A stretch of DNA of 64,000 nt from CAYLXX01 sp964484325 (GTDB taxonomy: Bacteria; Patescibacteriota; Microgenomatia; UBA1406; GWC2-37-13): the NCBI GenBank assembly GCA_964484325.1, contig CAZAEE010000001.1, forward strand, positions 111,308 to 175,307, given 5' to 3'. The stretch's first letter is position 1. Every line of letters begins with the position of its first letter. Positions 15,545 through 27,885 of the stretch are shown here, one piece after another. The notes under the pieces are model-generated. The model had not been told where the DNA came from and searched no databases. It worked only from the letters and a program-made list of their open reading frames with translations. A program made the translations under genes and the position numbers.

Positions 15545-16609
15545 ATGCATGATTTGCGGGCTTTTTTGCACTTTTTAAGACGCTACTTTCAACATCACCT
15601 TGTTCATCTTGGGTACAGGATTGAGCATTTGAAAGATATTATTGTCGCTTTTCTTATCGTGAAGCGCGGCCGCTACTCGAGCTCTTTTCTCAATACGTCC
15701 TTTTTCATACTCGTGGCGGCCGCGCTCATAGGCGCTCCGACAATTGCCGAGAACAGCCCATTTTTAAGCTCTCTTGACCAGTCTAAGACCTATACCGCTG
15801 GTATAGTGGCATACAATCCTTACGAGAACTCACTTTCGACCATTATCTCCTCAAAACCGCGTGACAAAGTCATAGATTACAAAGTCATGCCAGGAGACAC
15901 GATCTCAAGTATTTCCAAGAAGTTCAATGTGTCTGAAGACTCGATTAAATGGGCAACAGACATCACCTCAGACATCATTAAGCCAGGTCAAACCTTAAAG
16001 ATACCACCAGTGACTGGAGTTGTTTATAAAGTAGCTGCAGGCGATAATATTTACACTATCGCCAAAAAGTACTCGACAGACGCTCAGAAAATCGTTGACT
16101 TCCCTTTTAATGACTTCGCTGACTTAAACACATTTACTTTGACTCCGGGACAGCTTCTCTACGTGCCTGATGGTATTATTCCTCGTGAACAGCCAAAGTA
16201 TCAGTCTCAGCAGATGTTTGCCCAGGTACAAGCGGGTGTCAGAGGTTCATCTAACTTCATCTGGCCAACGAACGGTATCATTACTCAATACCCGATCTGG
16301 TACCATATGGCCCTTGATATCGCCAATCCTACTGCTCCAGCTGTTATTGCCGCAGATACGGGCACAGTCATCTTTGCAGGGTGTATTGTTGGAGGCTACG
16401 GTTGTCATATCATTATCGATCATGCCAACGGTTATCGGACTCTGTATGGTCATTTGTCACGAATCGATGTCAGTCCAGGACAAGCAGTTACTCAAGGGAG
16501 CCAAATCGGTCAGATGGGTTCAACAGGCCGTTCCACCGGTACCCACCTTCACTTCGAAATTCGTTCTGGTGACACACTCTTAAATCCTCTAAATTTTCTT
16601 AGCAGGTAA
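15545..16609 (+). CDS. Membrane-anchored LysM + M23 peptidoglycan endopeptidase
   Basis: 354 residues. A basic N-terminus (about 50 residues) precedes a membrane helix or signal anchor (TSFFILVAAALIGAPTIAE, about 51-69). Two LysM modules follow (about 115-158, YKVMPGDTISSISKKFNVSE; and about 161-210, YKVAAGDNIYTIAKKYSTD), which bind glycan strands. The C-terminal M23 domain (about 235-350) has the zinc ligands in YHMALDIANP (H-x3-D) and THLHFEI (H-x-H), plus LYGHLS. It would cleave peptide cross-links outside the membrane during cell-wall growth. A TAAAAT -10-like element lies about 16 bases before the ATG. Confidence 0.9.
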   Translation: MHDLRAFLHFLRRYFQHHLVHLGYRIEHLKDIIVAFLIVKRGRYSSSFLNTSFFILVAAALIGAPTIAENSPFLSSLDQSKTYTAGIVAYNPYENSLSTIISSKPRDKVIDYKVMPGDTISSISKKFNVSEDSIKWATDITSDIIKPGQTLKIPPVTGVVYKVAAGDNIYTIAKKYSTDAQKIVDFPFNDFADLNTFTLTPGQLLYVPDGIIPREQPKYQSQQMFAQVQAGVRGSSNFIWPTNGIITQYPIWYHMALDIANPTAPAVIAADTGTVIFAGCIVGGYGCHIIIDHANGYRTLYGHLSRIDVSPGQAVTQGSQIGQMGSTGRSTGTHLHFEIRSGDTLLNPLNFLSR

Positions 16610-17706
<1,097 letters not shown>

Positions 17707-17720
17707 CGGAGGTGAAGTAT

Positions 17721-18296
17721 ATGAATTTTTCATTTTCACAAAAAAACTCTCAAAAAGATCCTCAGGAAGAATCTGAGCACATTATCGAGAAGGCCAAGCG
17801 CAAATCCGAAGATTTGCTTACACAGTCTGTTAAAGAGGCTGAGCTTATTATTTCCCAAACGGAAAGTTTCAGAGATGATCTTCAAAAAAGTCTGCGTGAG
17901 GATGTGGCCTTTCAAGCTCAGCAGTTTTCTCAGAAATATCAAGAATTGTTGCCGGAGTTGAAAGAGTACTACCATAAAGGCATTGATGAACAGTTGCAAA
18001 CATTCAAAACTTCGCTCAATGAGTTGACATTAGAGCTGTCTAAATCATTGAAAGAGCAAGTAAATCAGATACATGAAATTTTAAAAGATCAGGCGCAAAA
18101 AGAACTAAATGTTATTCAAGAGCAGATACAAGAATATAAAAAACAAAAACTGACAGCGATTGATCAAACTGTTAAGGAAATTGTCAAAAAGGCTAGCCTG
18201 AAAATACTCGGGAAAGCCATTAGTACAAGCGATCATGAAAAACTAATTATTAACTCACTTGAACAAGCTAAAAAGGAAGGGATTTTTGAAATATGA
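17721..18296 (+). CDS. F-type ATPase b-like (peripheral stalk) subunit without membrane anchor
   Basis: 191 residues from ATG 17721, which has GGAGG at 17708-17712 (spacing 8). The protein is almost entirely charged helix/coiled coil (HIIEKAKRKSEDLLTQSVKE, ELLPELKEYYHKGIDEQ) and ends in a segment typical of b-subunit C-termini (IVKKASLKILGKAIST, then DHEKLIINSLEQA). Ordinary b subunits start with a membrane helix; here there is none. By position and C-terminus it is the peripheral stalk of the ATPase, tied to F1 through the delta-like next gene, which starts within its stop codon (ATGA overlap). Confidence 0.7.
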   Translation: MNFSFSQKNSQKDPQEESEHIIEKAKRKSEDLLTQSVKEAELIISQTESFRDDLQKSLREDVAFQAQQFSQKYQELLPELKEYYHKGIDEQLQTFKTSLNELTLELSKSLKEQVNQIHEILKDQAQKELNVIQEQIQEYKKQKLTAIDQTVKEIVKKASLKILGKAISTSDHEKLIINSLEQAKKEGIFEI

Positions 18297-18751
18297 AATA
18301 CGAAGCCATAATCAACTTATTAGTGACAAAAGATGACGTTGATAGATTATTAGCCTGTATCGATGAGTTTGAACAGGAGTTAAATAAAAAAGGCAATAAC
18401 TTCGAATCGTTAACGAGAAAAGTTATCCCTCCAACCTGGCAAGAAGCTTTTCATACAACTTGCCAGACAGACAAAATTGATACAAGCAGTCCAGTAAAAG
18501 TAGCTGAGTTTTTTAAAGATTTAAAAGATGCCATTGAAAAAATACCCATCATGACAGTTACTCTGGCAATTGAACCTGATATATCAGTTACAGCAAATCT
18601 TGCGAGATGGTTGAAGTCATTACCACATAAGTATGTCGTTACCTTTAAAAAAGACGAAGCTATTGTATCTGGAGCTATTGTCGCCGTGAACGGATATTAC
18701 AAAGATTACTCAGCCCGTAATCAATTTACCACTCTGATTGGAGCTACATAA
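18293..18751 (+). CDS. atpH: F-type ATPase delta-like subunit
   Basis: 152 residues. The C-terminal part resembles the delta/OSCP C-terminal domain: MTVTLAIEPDISVTANLARW, then KKDEAIVSGAIVAVNGYYKD and YSARNQFTTL (compare the family pattern of a GG-x-V strand, a Y/D-x-S turn and a final helix). The N-terminal helical domain is shorter than the usual 105 residues. It would join the peripheral stalk to the top of the alpha3beta3 head. The start overlaps the upstream stop by 4 bases and the next gene starts 4 bases after its stop, so the operon is tightly coupled. Confidence 0.7.
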   Translation: MKYEAIINLLVTKDDVDRLLACIDEFEQELNKKGNNFESLTRKVIPPTWQEAFHTTCQTDKIDTSSPVKVAEFFKDLKDAIEKIPIMTVTLAIEPDISVTANLARWLKSLPHKYVVTFKKDEAIVSGAIVAVNGYYKDYSARNQFTTLIGAT

Positions 18752-18755
18752 ATAT

Positions 18756-20216
18756 ATGTTAACCTATCAGCAATATCTAGAGAAAATTGGCGAATACGGA
18801 GAAGCGACTGAAGTACGCTATCCTCTGGTGGTCGTGGTCGGTCTGCCCAACGCCAGGCTCCATGAAATGGTTGTTGCTGAAAGTGGAGAACTAGGAGAGA
18901 TTTTTTCAATTGAAGAAGATGAAATTGAGATTTTGCTATACAGTAAAAAACCGATACGGGTAGGTACTAAGTTTGTGAGAACTAACTCATTTCTCCAAGT
19001 TGATGTCGGGAATGAGCTACTAGGATGGGTGATTAATCCACTTGGCGAGCCGATGTTTGGTACAGGTACTTTTAAGCATCCGACAACAACTCGAGATCTT
19101 CTCACAAGCGTCAAAGGTATAAGTGAGAGAGTTCGTATCAAAAGACCATTTCCGACAGGTGTGACGATTGTTGATATGTTGATACCGCTTGGAAAAGGCC
19201 AGAAAGAGCTTGTCATAGGAGACAGAAAAATAGGTAAAACATCTTTCATTTTAAGTACGATAAAAAGACAGGTGAGTGATGGAGCAGTTGTGATATATGC
19301 TGGTATAGGTAAACAGCAAAGTGATATTAAAAAGTTCTATGATTTTTATTCTCGTGAAAGAATATCAAACAACATCATTGTCGTTGCTTCAAGTTCATCA
19401 GATTCACCGAGCCTCATTTACCTTACTCCTTATGTGGCAATGAGTATTGCCGAGTACTATTGTGAGCTAGGGCACGATGTTTTGGTTGTTCTAGATGATT
19501 TATCTGCCCATGCCAAGTTTTATAGAGAAATATCGTTGATTGCTAAACGATTTCCCGGCCGTGATTCATACCCGGGAGATATTTTTTTTGTTCACGCTAA
19601 GTTGCTTGAAAGAACCGGTAATTTTAAACATAAGGTGAAAGGCGAAACAGCTATTACGTCTTTAGTTGTGACAGAGACGGTTGAGGCTGATTTGACTGGC
19701 TATATCGCCACCAATCTCATGGGTATGACCGACGGGCATATTTATTTTGATAATGCTGCCTATTATGATGGAAGAAGACCACCGATTAATGTACCGCTAT
19801 CAGTCACACGCGTTGGTAGACAAACCCAAACAGATTTACAACGAGAAATTAATCGTGAAGTAACTGCTTTTTTAAGTCAATATGAAAAAATGCAGACATA
19901 TTCACACTTTGGAGCAGAGTTATCTGCTAAAGTTACAAAAATTCTCAAAACAGGTGATGCAATTTATCAGGTTTTTCAGCAGCATTACAGCCAAACCGTT
20001 CCTCAAGCTATTCAAATACTGCTTTTCGGGATAATCTGGTCATGGGATATTCAGGATTTGGATAAAAATAACGTTGACTCATTGAAAAGTAATCTCATTC
20101 AGCTTTATACTCAACCAGAGCAAAAAAAGATGATGGATGGCATAGTGAATACGAAGTCGATCTATGATTTGCTGACTAATATCGCTAAAAATAAGGCTCA
20201 GTTACCGATAAAATAA
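18756..20216 (+). CDS. atpA: F-type ATPase alpha-like subunit
   Basis: 486 residues from ATG 18756 (the frame extends to a TTG inside the previous gene). The nucleotide-binding P-loop is GDRKIGKT at 155-162 (canonical alpha: GDRQTGKT). Other landmarks: LLGWVINPLGEPMFG, VTIVDMLIPLGKGQKELVIG, VVIYAGIGKQQSDIKKF, DVLVVLDDLSAHAKFYREIS, RDSYPGDIFFVHAKLLERTG and the conserved Arg region SVTRVGRQTQ. The N-terminal crown is short. Sequence is clearly alpha but more divergent than a housekeeping AtpA, in line with the odd membrane part of this operon. Confidence 0.9.
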   Translation: MLTYQQYLEKIGEYGEATEVRYPLVVVVGLPNARLHEMVVAESGELGEIFSIEEDEIEILLYSKKPIRVGTKFVRTNSFLQVDVGNELLGWVINPLGEPMFGTGTFKHPTTTRDLLTSVKGISERVRIKRPFPTGVTIVDMLIPLGKGQKELVIGDRKIGKTSFILSTIKRQVSDGAVVIYAGIGKQQSDIKKFYDFYSRERISNNIIVVASSSSDSPSLIYLTPYVAMSIAEYYCELGHDVLVVLDDLSAHAKFYREISLIAKRFPGRDSYPGDIFFVHAKLLERTGNFKHKVKGETAITSLVVTETVEADLTGYIATNLMGMTDGHIYFDNAAYYDGRRPPINVPLSVTRVGRQTQTDLQREINREVTAFLSQYEKMQTYSHFGAELSAKVTKILKTGDAIYQVFQQHYSQTVPQAIQILLFGIIWSWDIQDLDKNNVDSLKSNLIQLYTQPEQKKMMDGIVNTKSIYDLLTNIAKNKAQLPIK

Positions 20217-20220
20217 ATCT

Positions 20221-21108
20221 ATGGCCATAAAAAGACAGTTATTAATAGACATTGAGCTTATTAATACTTTAAAGCTCATTACCCAAGCCTATCAGGAAAT
20301 TTCAGTTATGCGTATGAAAGAGATGAAGATATGGGTACTGGCTGCCAGACAGTTTCTTGACGCATTGAGCGAAGTTTTTTATGACGTACGAAGCTCATAT
20401 AATAAACAGATTACGGCTGTTTTAGCAAAGAAAAAGAAACAAAGAGATCTTGTTAGAAGTCAGGAGGCTAAGGAGCTGACCGTCCTCATTTCTGCCAGCT
20501 CTAAGTTGTACGGTGATATTGTCGATAAGGTATTTCGTAACTTTTTAGCAAGTTTAAACAAAGCTGATACTGATATTTTGATCATCGGTAAACTCGGTAA
20601 ACGACTTTTTGATGAAGTCAATCTGAAGCGAAAGTATCTATACTTTGAGATTCCTGAATCTGAAGTGACAGTTGACGATTTGAAACCAATTATCTTTAAT
20701 CTGGTCAAATATAATAAGATCAACGTCTATTATGGTCGCTATGACAGCGTCATTACCCAACATGCTGAAGTTTCGAACATTACCGGTGATGAACCATTCA
20801 AGTTAGCGCCAGATTCTTCATCTAAGTCTGCCAATCAATCCAATGTGCGCTTTATTTTCGAGCCAAACCTTGAGAAAATTCTTGAGTTCTTTCAGACACA
20901 GGTTTTTTCAGCGTTATTTAAACAGACTGTCCACGAGGCCCATTTGGCTCATTTAGCCTCTCGCGTGAAAGCTATGGAAGAGGCAATAAACAATATAGAA
21001 GCAACCCGTATAAAACTTGATATGGAAAAACGCCGCATGGTTCGAACTCTCGAAAACAGAAAAATACTTGAAAGAATTTCCGGTATAAGTTTATGGTCCA
21101 CCCATTAA
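20221..21108 (+). CDS. atpG: F-type ATPase gamma-like subunit (central shaft)
   Basis: 295 residues. N- and C-terminal helices (residues about 1-60 and 225-290) frame a small alpha/beta domain, as in gamma. Signatures: INTLKLITQAYQEISVMRMK, VLISASSKLYGDIVDKVFRN (compare ITSDRGLCGG...N of gamma, here SASSKLYGD), and the C-terminal HLASRVKAMEEAINNIEATR, which is the gamma signature helix. Position between alpha and beta is the standard atpA-atpG-atpD order. Confidence 0.85.
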   Translation: MAIKRQLLIDIELINTLKLITQAYQEISVMRMKEMKIWVLAARQFLDALSEVFYDVRSSYNKQITAVLAKKKKQRDLVRSQEAKELTVLISASSKLYGDIVDKVFRNFLASLNKADTDILIIGKLGKRLFDEVNLKRKYLYFEIPESEVTVDDLKPIIFNLVKYNKINVYYGRYDSVITQHAEVSNITGDEPFKLAPDSSSKSANQSNVRFIFEPNLEKILEFFQTQVFSALFKQTVHEAHLAHLASRVKAMEEAINNIEATRIKLDMEKRRMVRTLENRKILERISGISLWSTH

Positions 21109-22825
<1,717 letters not shown>

Positions 22826-24856
22826 TTAGTGTGCTGATACTGGAGTTAGTTTGATAGAGGGATTTAAAGTCGGTAGTGTGTTTGGTGAAGATGTTTCTGG
22901 TAATTTAATTTTACCTTCTTGACTGGCGACAGTATTTTGAGTATTTTCCTGAAGCTGATTAGCCTCAGGAGTTTCACCTTTGGACGCGGCTATAAATTTT
23001 TCAAGATCCTTGACCGCTTTATCATAGTCAGTTTTATCTTTTTCAGGATCAATGAGCTTAATGGTTTGTTGCATTGCAGAAACAGCCTTCCCGAAGTCTT
23101 TTTTCTGAAAAAACGTCCAAGCTAAGTTGTACCGGGCGTTTGGCCAGTCAGGCTTGAGAGCTACTGCTTGTTCAAACAGGGTTGAGGCGGCATCGTAGTT
23201 TTTCAAAGAGAAATAGACTGCACCGAGATTGAGCCGATAAAGGGGGTTGTTTGGATCCAGTGTGATTGCCCGTTGATAGGATGAAAGGGTCCAGACATCG
23301 GCGCCCTGGGCGACCTGAAGAATATTACGATAAATTGAGGCTAAGTTATCCCAGTATACAGCCTTGAACGGGTTAAGACTTATAGCTGATTTCGCTTCTT
23401 CTATAGCAGCCTCAATTGCCTGAAGAGTAACTTGTTTATCCTGTTGGGTAAGCTGAGCTCCGCCTGAAGCTGATTTACGAGATAAATTGTTTGCTAGAAG
23501 AATATTTGTCTGTGAAAAAGCCACCCGATAGGATTCTTCATAGGGATTCAGTAATACAGCTTGCCGTTGGTTGTCATAAAGTATACGTACGTCATTTCTC
23601 AGAATACCTTCCACAGATTTTCTCATATGATAGTCAGCTAGATAGTTTTTTCCAAGAAAGTAGCTAGCACCTAACAATCCAACAAAGAGAACTGCTCCAA
23701 CAATGAGAATGAGTATTCTTATATTTTTGGTATCAATCGTTTCAGATGCGTGTTTTTCCTGATAAATAGTTTGATAAATGAGTCCAACTGATAGAAAAAG
23801 TAAGAAAAAAACAATTAAAGAAGGCGGACAAAAAACAATCACCAGTATCATAAATAAAACTGTTGGGAAGAAATATCGGCTTTGATCATTTTGGTCAGTC
23901 AGCGTTTTTTTTAATGCTGTGCCTAACAGAAGTAAAAAAGTGACTAAGCCAAACAAACCTGTTTCCGTAAATATATGAAGTAGAACTGTTCTTGCGCCGC
24001 TGTAGGTGGGTACTTGCCATTGGGAAGTTTGATTATAAAGCGAGTCTTTGGCTTTTGTGAAAGCGGTAGAAAAGTTATCTATCCCGATACCAAAGATTGC
24101 TTGAGCTGGTTTTTTTAAGGTCTCAAGAGCAGTATACCAAGACAATTTATATGTCGGTAGCGAGAGAAAAAAATTATCCTTTATTAAAAAAAACACGACA
24201 GTGGTTAATGTTATTGAGCCTACGATAATGTTGCCAATAAATAACCATCTGGATATTGATTGTTCTTCTTCACCTTTCAATATAAAAAGTTCACATCCTG
24301 TCAAAACAATACTGAATCCCAAAAAAATACCTAAATCTAATTGATTGCCCAGAGGCGTGAAGCGCGGATTTTTTAAAAACATGAGACTGTCTGATAGTGA
24401 CTGACCCGAGGCTAATGGATGAAGGAGAAGTATCGGAAGAGAAATAAGGGAAATAATGAGACTTGAACAAGCTAAGGGTACAACAATCGTTTTATAACTA
24501 TCCGTCCGTAAATAATGAAGAAAGATAATTATAAGGGAAAGTAGGGAGATAAGGTTTAGGTAAGGATTCATGAGAGATTGGCGAGGATTTGGAGCAAGGA
24601 ACGTGGAAACCGCAACAGCAAGCGTAAACAGGAGAAGAAACATTTCAAAAGCTGTTTTTTTCCAACGAAAATCGGATTTTACAATTAGCTCAACTATCGA
24701 AATAATTATAAGTAGTATTGCTATAACAGTCAAAAGATAGAACTTATTTGTGATAAAGTATTCTTGAGTGATGGGGAGGAAAAATAGGGGAAAAAGAAAT
24801 GTAGTAATGCTTAGTAAAAATGTTTTAATAGTTAGAAATGCTGAGTCTTTTTTCAT
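22826..24856 (-). CDS. O-antigen-ligase-like (Wzy/WaaL-type) membrane protein with C-terminal TPRs
   Basis: 676 residues from ATG 24856 (MKKDSAFLTIKT). Eleven or more membrane helices cover residues about 8-420, including the large outer loop with PTYSGARTVLLHIFTETGLF, typical of the O-antigen ligase/polymerase family (Wzy_C). Residues about 440-610 contain TPR units (YQRAITLDPNNPLYRLNLGA, YDAASTLFEQAVALKPDWPN, ARYNLAWTFFQKKDFGKAVS). A Ser/Thr/Pro-rich tail ends the protein. It probably joins or transfers glycans at the outer face of the membrane; the glycan is unknown. The promoter is clear (TTGACA/TACAAT on the minus strand). Confidence 0.8.
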   Translation of the reverse strand: MKKDSAFLTIKTFLLSITTFLFPLFFLPITQEYFITNKFYLLTVIAILLIIISIVELIVKSDFRWKKTAFEMFLLLFTLAVAVSTFLAPNPRQSLMNPYLNLISLLSLIIIFLHYLRTDSYKTIVVPLACSSLIISLISLPILLLHPLASGQSLSDSLMFLKNPRFTPLGNQLDLGIFLGFSIVLTGCELFILKGEEEQSISRWLFIGNIIVGSITLTTVVFFLIKDNFFLSLPTYKLSWYTALETLKKPAQAIFGIGIDNFSTAFTKAKDSLYNQTSQWQVPTYSGARTVLLHIFTETGLFGLVTFLLLLGTALKKTLTDQNDQSRYFFPTVLFMILVIVFCPPSLIVFFLLFLSVGLIYQTIYQEKHASETIDTKNIRILILIVGAVLFVGLLGASYFLGKNYLADYHMRKSVEGILRNDVRILYDNQRQAVLLNPYEESYRVAFSQTNILLANNLSRKSASGGAQLTQQDKQVTLQAIEAAIEEAKSAISLNPFKAVYWDNLASIYRNILQVAQGADVWTLSSYQRAITLDPNNPLYRLNLGAVYFSLKNYDAASTLFEQAVALKPDWPNARYNLAWTFFQKKDFGKAVSAMQQTIKLIDPEKDKTDYDKAVKDLEKFIAASKGETPEANQLQENTQNTVASQEGKIKLPETSSPNTLPTLNPSIKLTPVSAH

Positions 24857-24867
24857 AAGATGTGTAC

Positions 24868-24896
24868 ATTGTATTCGCAACGACCTTATTTGTCAA
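24868..24896 (-). promoter_or_regulatory. Promoter of the O-antigen-ligase-like gene
   Basis: On the minus strand: TTGACA (24891-24896), 17-base spacer, TACAAT (24868-24873), then 11 bases to the ATG ending at 24856. It decides for ATG 24856 rather than a TTG inside the promoter. Confidence 0.65.
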
Positions 24897-24904
24897 AGTA
24901 TCTC

Positions 24905-25273
24905 TTAAGGGTTGTTTAAAATAGCAGTGACAGTTTTTAAAAAAGTATCGGGCGTGTAATTTGCTTTTATAATATATGTTTTGGCACCAAGAGCTAAACC
25001 TTCCTGAAGGAGGGGAGCATGGTCAAGATTGGTCAGAAGTACAATCGGAAACTTCGGTCTGTTGATCTGGAGTTTGCGCAAGACACCTATACCATCCAGT
25101 TTCGGCATCATGACGTCTAAAAGTACAAGGTCATAGTTTCCAGAGACAATCTTCGCATACCCCTCTTCACCATCGCCTGCCACATCTACTTGATAACCAG
25201 ATTCGGTAAATGCTTCTTTGTAAATATCACAAAGATAATCATCATCGTCAACGATGAGAATTTTTTTTAGCAT
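24905..25273 (-). CDS. Single-domain response regulator (CheY-like receiver)
   Basis: 122 residues, a lone receiver domain: acidic pocket DDDD at 9-12 (ILIVDDDDYLCDIY), phospho-acceptor D53 (LVLLDVMMPKLDGIGVL), T81 (VLLTNLDH) and K103 (YIIKANYTPDTFL). No output domain. It would relay a signal from a histidine kinase by protein contact; the GAF kinase at 27886 is the only kinase in the window and a possible partner. Confidence 0.92.
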   Translation of the reverse strand: MLKKILIVDDDDYLCDIYKEAFTESGYQVDVAGDGEEGYAKIVSGNYDLVLLDVMMPKLDGIGVLRKLQINRPKFPIVLLTNLDHAPLLQEGLALGAKTYIIKANYTPDTFLKTVTAILNNP

Positions 25274-25287
25274 ACATTAAGAATACA

Positions 25288-25692
25288 TCAAATTTCAAGT
25301 ATTTTTACAGCTTCTTTTGCACATGCTGTATCCTGTTGAGTATCTGTTGAGCCTCCTACTCCAACTCCGCCTGTGAGTTTATTTGTATGTTTAACTGGTA
25401 AACCGCCTGCCATTACAGTTAGTTCACCACCAAAAAGCATGTTGATACCATAATATGGTTTTTCTGGACTTGCATAAGGCTCCATATCTCCACTTGGTAA
25501 TCCAATATTCGCGGACGTGAAGGCTTTACTGAAAGCAAATCGTGGGCTTATAGGTATTGCTCCATCCATTCGACTAACTGCAATAATACTGCCATGTTCA
25601 TCAACAATAACTGTTGTGACTGCTATACCCAGCTCAGCTGCCTTTTTTTCAGAAGCTTCTAAAGCTTTCTTAGCTTTTTCAAGGGTAATCAT
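25288..25692 (-). CDS. GlcG/HbpS-like (DUF336) protein
   Basis: 134 residues matching the GlcG/HbpS/PduO C-terminal family: TLEKAKKALEASEKKAAELG, VTTVIVDEHGSIIAVSRMDG, SPRFAFSKAFTSANIG, then VMAGGLPVKHTNKLTGGVGV and DTQQDTACAKEAV. Members bind heme or cobalamin-related ligands or act in unknown stress roles. It has a Shine-Dalgarno-like GAGGTGAT 7 bases before the ATG on the minus strand. Function here cannot be set. Confidence 0.8.
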   Translation of the reverse strand: MITLEKAKKALEASEKKAAELGIAVTTVIVDEHGSIIAVSRMDGAIPISPRFAFSKAFTSANIGLPSGDMEPYASPEKPYYGINMLFGGELTVMAGGLPVKHTNKLTGGVGVGGSTDTQQDTACAKEAVKILEI

Positions 25693-25800
25693 TATTAATC
25701 ACCTCACTTTCTAATAATGCTGAAAACTCAAATTTAATTTTCAGCATATATTACTATACTATATTCTTATATTGAATAGAAGTTTGTAAGGAGATTATTT

Positions 25801-26913
25801 TTATGAAGTACCCTCACCCAATTTGACTTCACTACATCGGGGTGTTTTAAATCTGTACCGAACGTTAGGTTTCCAAAGTGTTTGTTCGCTAAACTCTACA
25901 GTGGCATATGAATAGGACTGTCCCCAATCATTTAGAAAATTTAGTCCAAGATTGTTTGCAGCCTTTGGATTGAGCTCAACGAAATCATTAATATAAATTT
26001 TTCCATTTTTTTTCAAACGACTTTTGACCGCATCAATAATCCTTTCTTGATCATGAGGAAAGTACATATACATAACTGTGCTTAAGACCGCAACATCTAG
26101 GGAGTTCCGTTTACATATTTGATCCAAGTTTAATATATTTCCTTGTATAAAATTAATTCGTGAATCTTTTATATCATGATAGCCATTTCCATTTTCTACA
26201 TTCGAAGATTGAAGCAATTCCTCTGGATAATTTCGACAGGCTTGATTCCATCGCTTGGCTTCTTCTGTATTTGGATTTTCTTTATCGACTGCAATACCTC
26301 TGATTAAATTTATTGGTTCATTTAATAATGATTCCACTTTCCCTGTGTTATCAATAATCGATTGAAATCCACGTTGTGCTGACAGCCGTGGTAACCAAGC
26401 ATTTACGCCACAACCCAAGTCTGCAACTGCTACTGGTTTTGAGCCAAAATCTTCAACCATACATGCTTGAGGTCCGATGTAACGTTGCGATTTTGTTGTC
26501 GTAGTTTCATGACTTAGAAAAAAATCGCTAAAGTTTTTTCTTTGAGCTTCATCTTCTACGATCGTTCTTAATTTATTCTCCCAATCTTTAGGATGATATA
26601 AACCTTTTGGGTAATTGGGATTGCTTAAAAGCTCGTCATATTGAAGAACTCTAAAAAATCTGTTCACAAATGCAGATGGAGGAGTATTGGCATCTCTATA
26701 TAAATCATCAATATAAGTTGAAAATTGTACGTCAGTAGATATTAAATTAACCAGTTTTTTATAACAAGCTCCAATTATTTTATCTCCGCCAGGAGGTTTT
26801 TGTGCCTGGAGCATAAAAACATCATGAACAGTTGCATCCGGATTTTCATGATGTTCAGCAGTCTCGTTATCACTGTAAATAGAAGCAAATCTCGGTCCCT
26901 CAGCTATATTCAT
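25801..26913 (-). CDS. SAM-dependent methyltransferase-like protein
   Basis: 370 residues. A class I Rossmann methyltransferase core lies in residues about 150-320: VAVADLGCGVNAWLPRL (motif I), INFIQGNILNLDQIC, DVAVLSTVMYMYFPHDQERI and KKNGKIYINDFVELN. About 145 residues precede it and do not match anything I recognise (they include VHDVFMLQAQKPPGGDKIIG and FVNRFFRVLQYDELLSN). The C-terminal YRFKTPR is basic. Substrate unknown. A minus-strand TATAAT about 10 bases before the ATG suggests a leaderless message. Confidence 0.7.
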   Translation of the reverse strand: MNIAEGPRFASIYSDNETAEHHENPDATVHDVFMLQAQKPPGGDKIIGACYKKLVNLISTDVQFSTYIDDLYRDANTPPSAFVNRFFRVLQYDELLSNPNYPKGLYHPKDWENKLRTIVEDEAQRKNFSDFFLSHETTTTKSQRYIGPQACMVEDFGSKPVAVADLGCGVNAWLPRLSAQRGFQSIIDNTGKVESLLNEPINLIRGIAVDKENPNTEEAKRWNQACRNYPEELLQSSNVENGNGYHDIKDSRINFIQGNILNLDQICKRNSLDVAVLSTVMYMYFPHDQERIIDAVKSRLKKNGKIYINDFVELNPKAANNLGLNFLNDWGQSYSYATVEFSEQTLWKPNVRYRFKTPRCSEVKLGEGTS

Positions 26914-26996
26914 AATAGACTAAATTATATCAAATTATCCTATAATAATCAAATATTTGCATTATTTGAAGCTTTTTACTACATTAGTATAAATAC

Positions 26997-27881
26997 ATGT
27001 ATAAAAAAATTCTTCGGTATTTACATTCGTTGCTCTTTTTTCGTAAATTAACAGTTTTAAAATTAAGTTCATTACATGATCCTCGTTCTTGGAGTGAGGC
27101 TGCAGATATAGTTAAAAAAGGTGGAGTAATAGGAGTTGATAATAGGCATGTTTTTGCTATATGGGGAGATGGTGAGAATCCAGATATAACTAGAATTTTT
27201 CAGAAAATAAAAGGAGAGAATCGGGGCAATGCGCCCTTAGCTTTAAGTTTACCTGCTGCCTTTTTTGTTAAATTAATTGATTCGACTAAAATACCTCAGA
27301 ATTTACATTATATATTTCTGGATGCAGAAAAGTATGCTGAGCGTTTGGGATCACTTTGTTTTGTACGCGTACCACTAAAAAAAGATTTTTTAGGTAAAAT
27401 TCCCAAAGCTGCTGTTTCTTGGTCAGATGGAGTTCCTTATATACAGAATTGGGATCCAAGCGGGCACGATGCAACTTTTAACTTAGTTCAGGGAATGATT
27501 CGACATGAAATAAACTATCCGGTCGTGACATCGATGAACCTTAATGGTCAGCCTGAAATAATTGATAAAGATAGCGCTGAAATTTTCTGCAAGGAACATG
27601 GTATTCAATTACTCCTGATAGACACCTCTATAAGTACTAAAAGGGCTCCTGGTTCATATACAATCATTGAATTGTCAAAAGAATCAATTAAAGTAATGAG
27701 AGATGGAAATATTCCCCATTATCTTATCGCACATGTACTCGAAACAAAGCTGGATGTCACATCAGCCAAAAGCAATAAATTTAGCAGACCTGATTTCCCC
27801 AGTGATATTTTAAAACTTAATCCATCAGATGCGAGAATAGCAATCATTAATTTCATTTCTACAAGTAATAAAGTATCATGA
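26997..27881 (+). CDS. Divergent YrdC/Sua5 (TsaC-like) domain protein
   Basis: 294 residues. Residues about 30-240 follow the YrdC/TsaC pattern: EAADIVKKGGVIGVDN (nucleotide entry strand), IFQKIKGENRGNAPLALSL (the K-x-R / P-L loop), VRVPLKKDFLG, VVTSMNLNGQPEI (compare TSAN-x-SG) and APGSYTIIELS then KVMRDGNI (compare ST-V-D ... -LR-G). TsaC makes threonylcarbamoyl-AMP for the t6A modification of tRNA. The motifs are clearly degraded compared with housekeeping TsaC, so a related but altered function is possible. The GAF kinase starts 4 bases after its stop. TATAAA lies just before the ATG. Confidence 0.6.
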   Translation: MYKKILRYLHSLLFFRKLTVLKLSSLHDPRSWSEAADIVKKGGVIGVDNRHVFAIWGDGENPDITRIFQKIKGENRGNAPLALSLPAAFFVKLIDSTKIPQNLHYIFLDAEKYAERLGSLCFVRVPLKKDFLGKIPKAAVSWSDGVPYIQNWDPSGHDATFNLVQGMIRHEINYPVVTSMNLNGQPEIIDKDSAEIFCKEHGIQLLLIDTSISTKRAPGSYTIIELSKESIKVMRDGNIPHYLIAHVLETKLDVTSAKSNKFSRPDFPSDILKLNPSDARIAIINFISTSNKVS

Positions 27882-27885
27882 TACT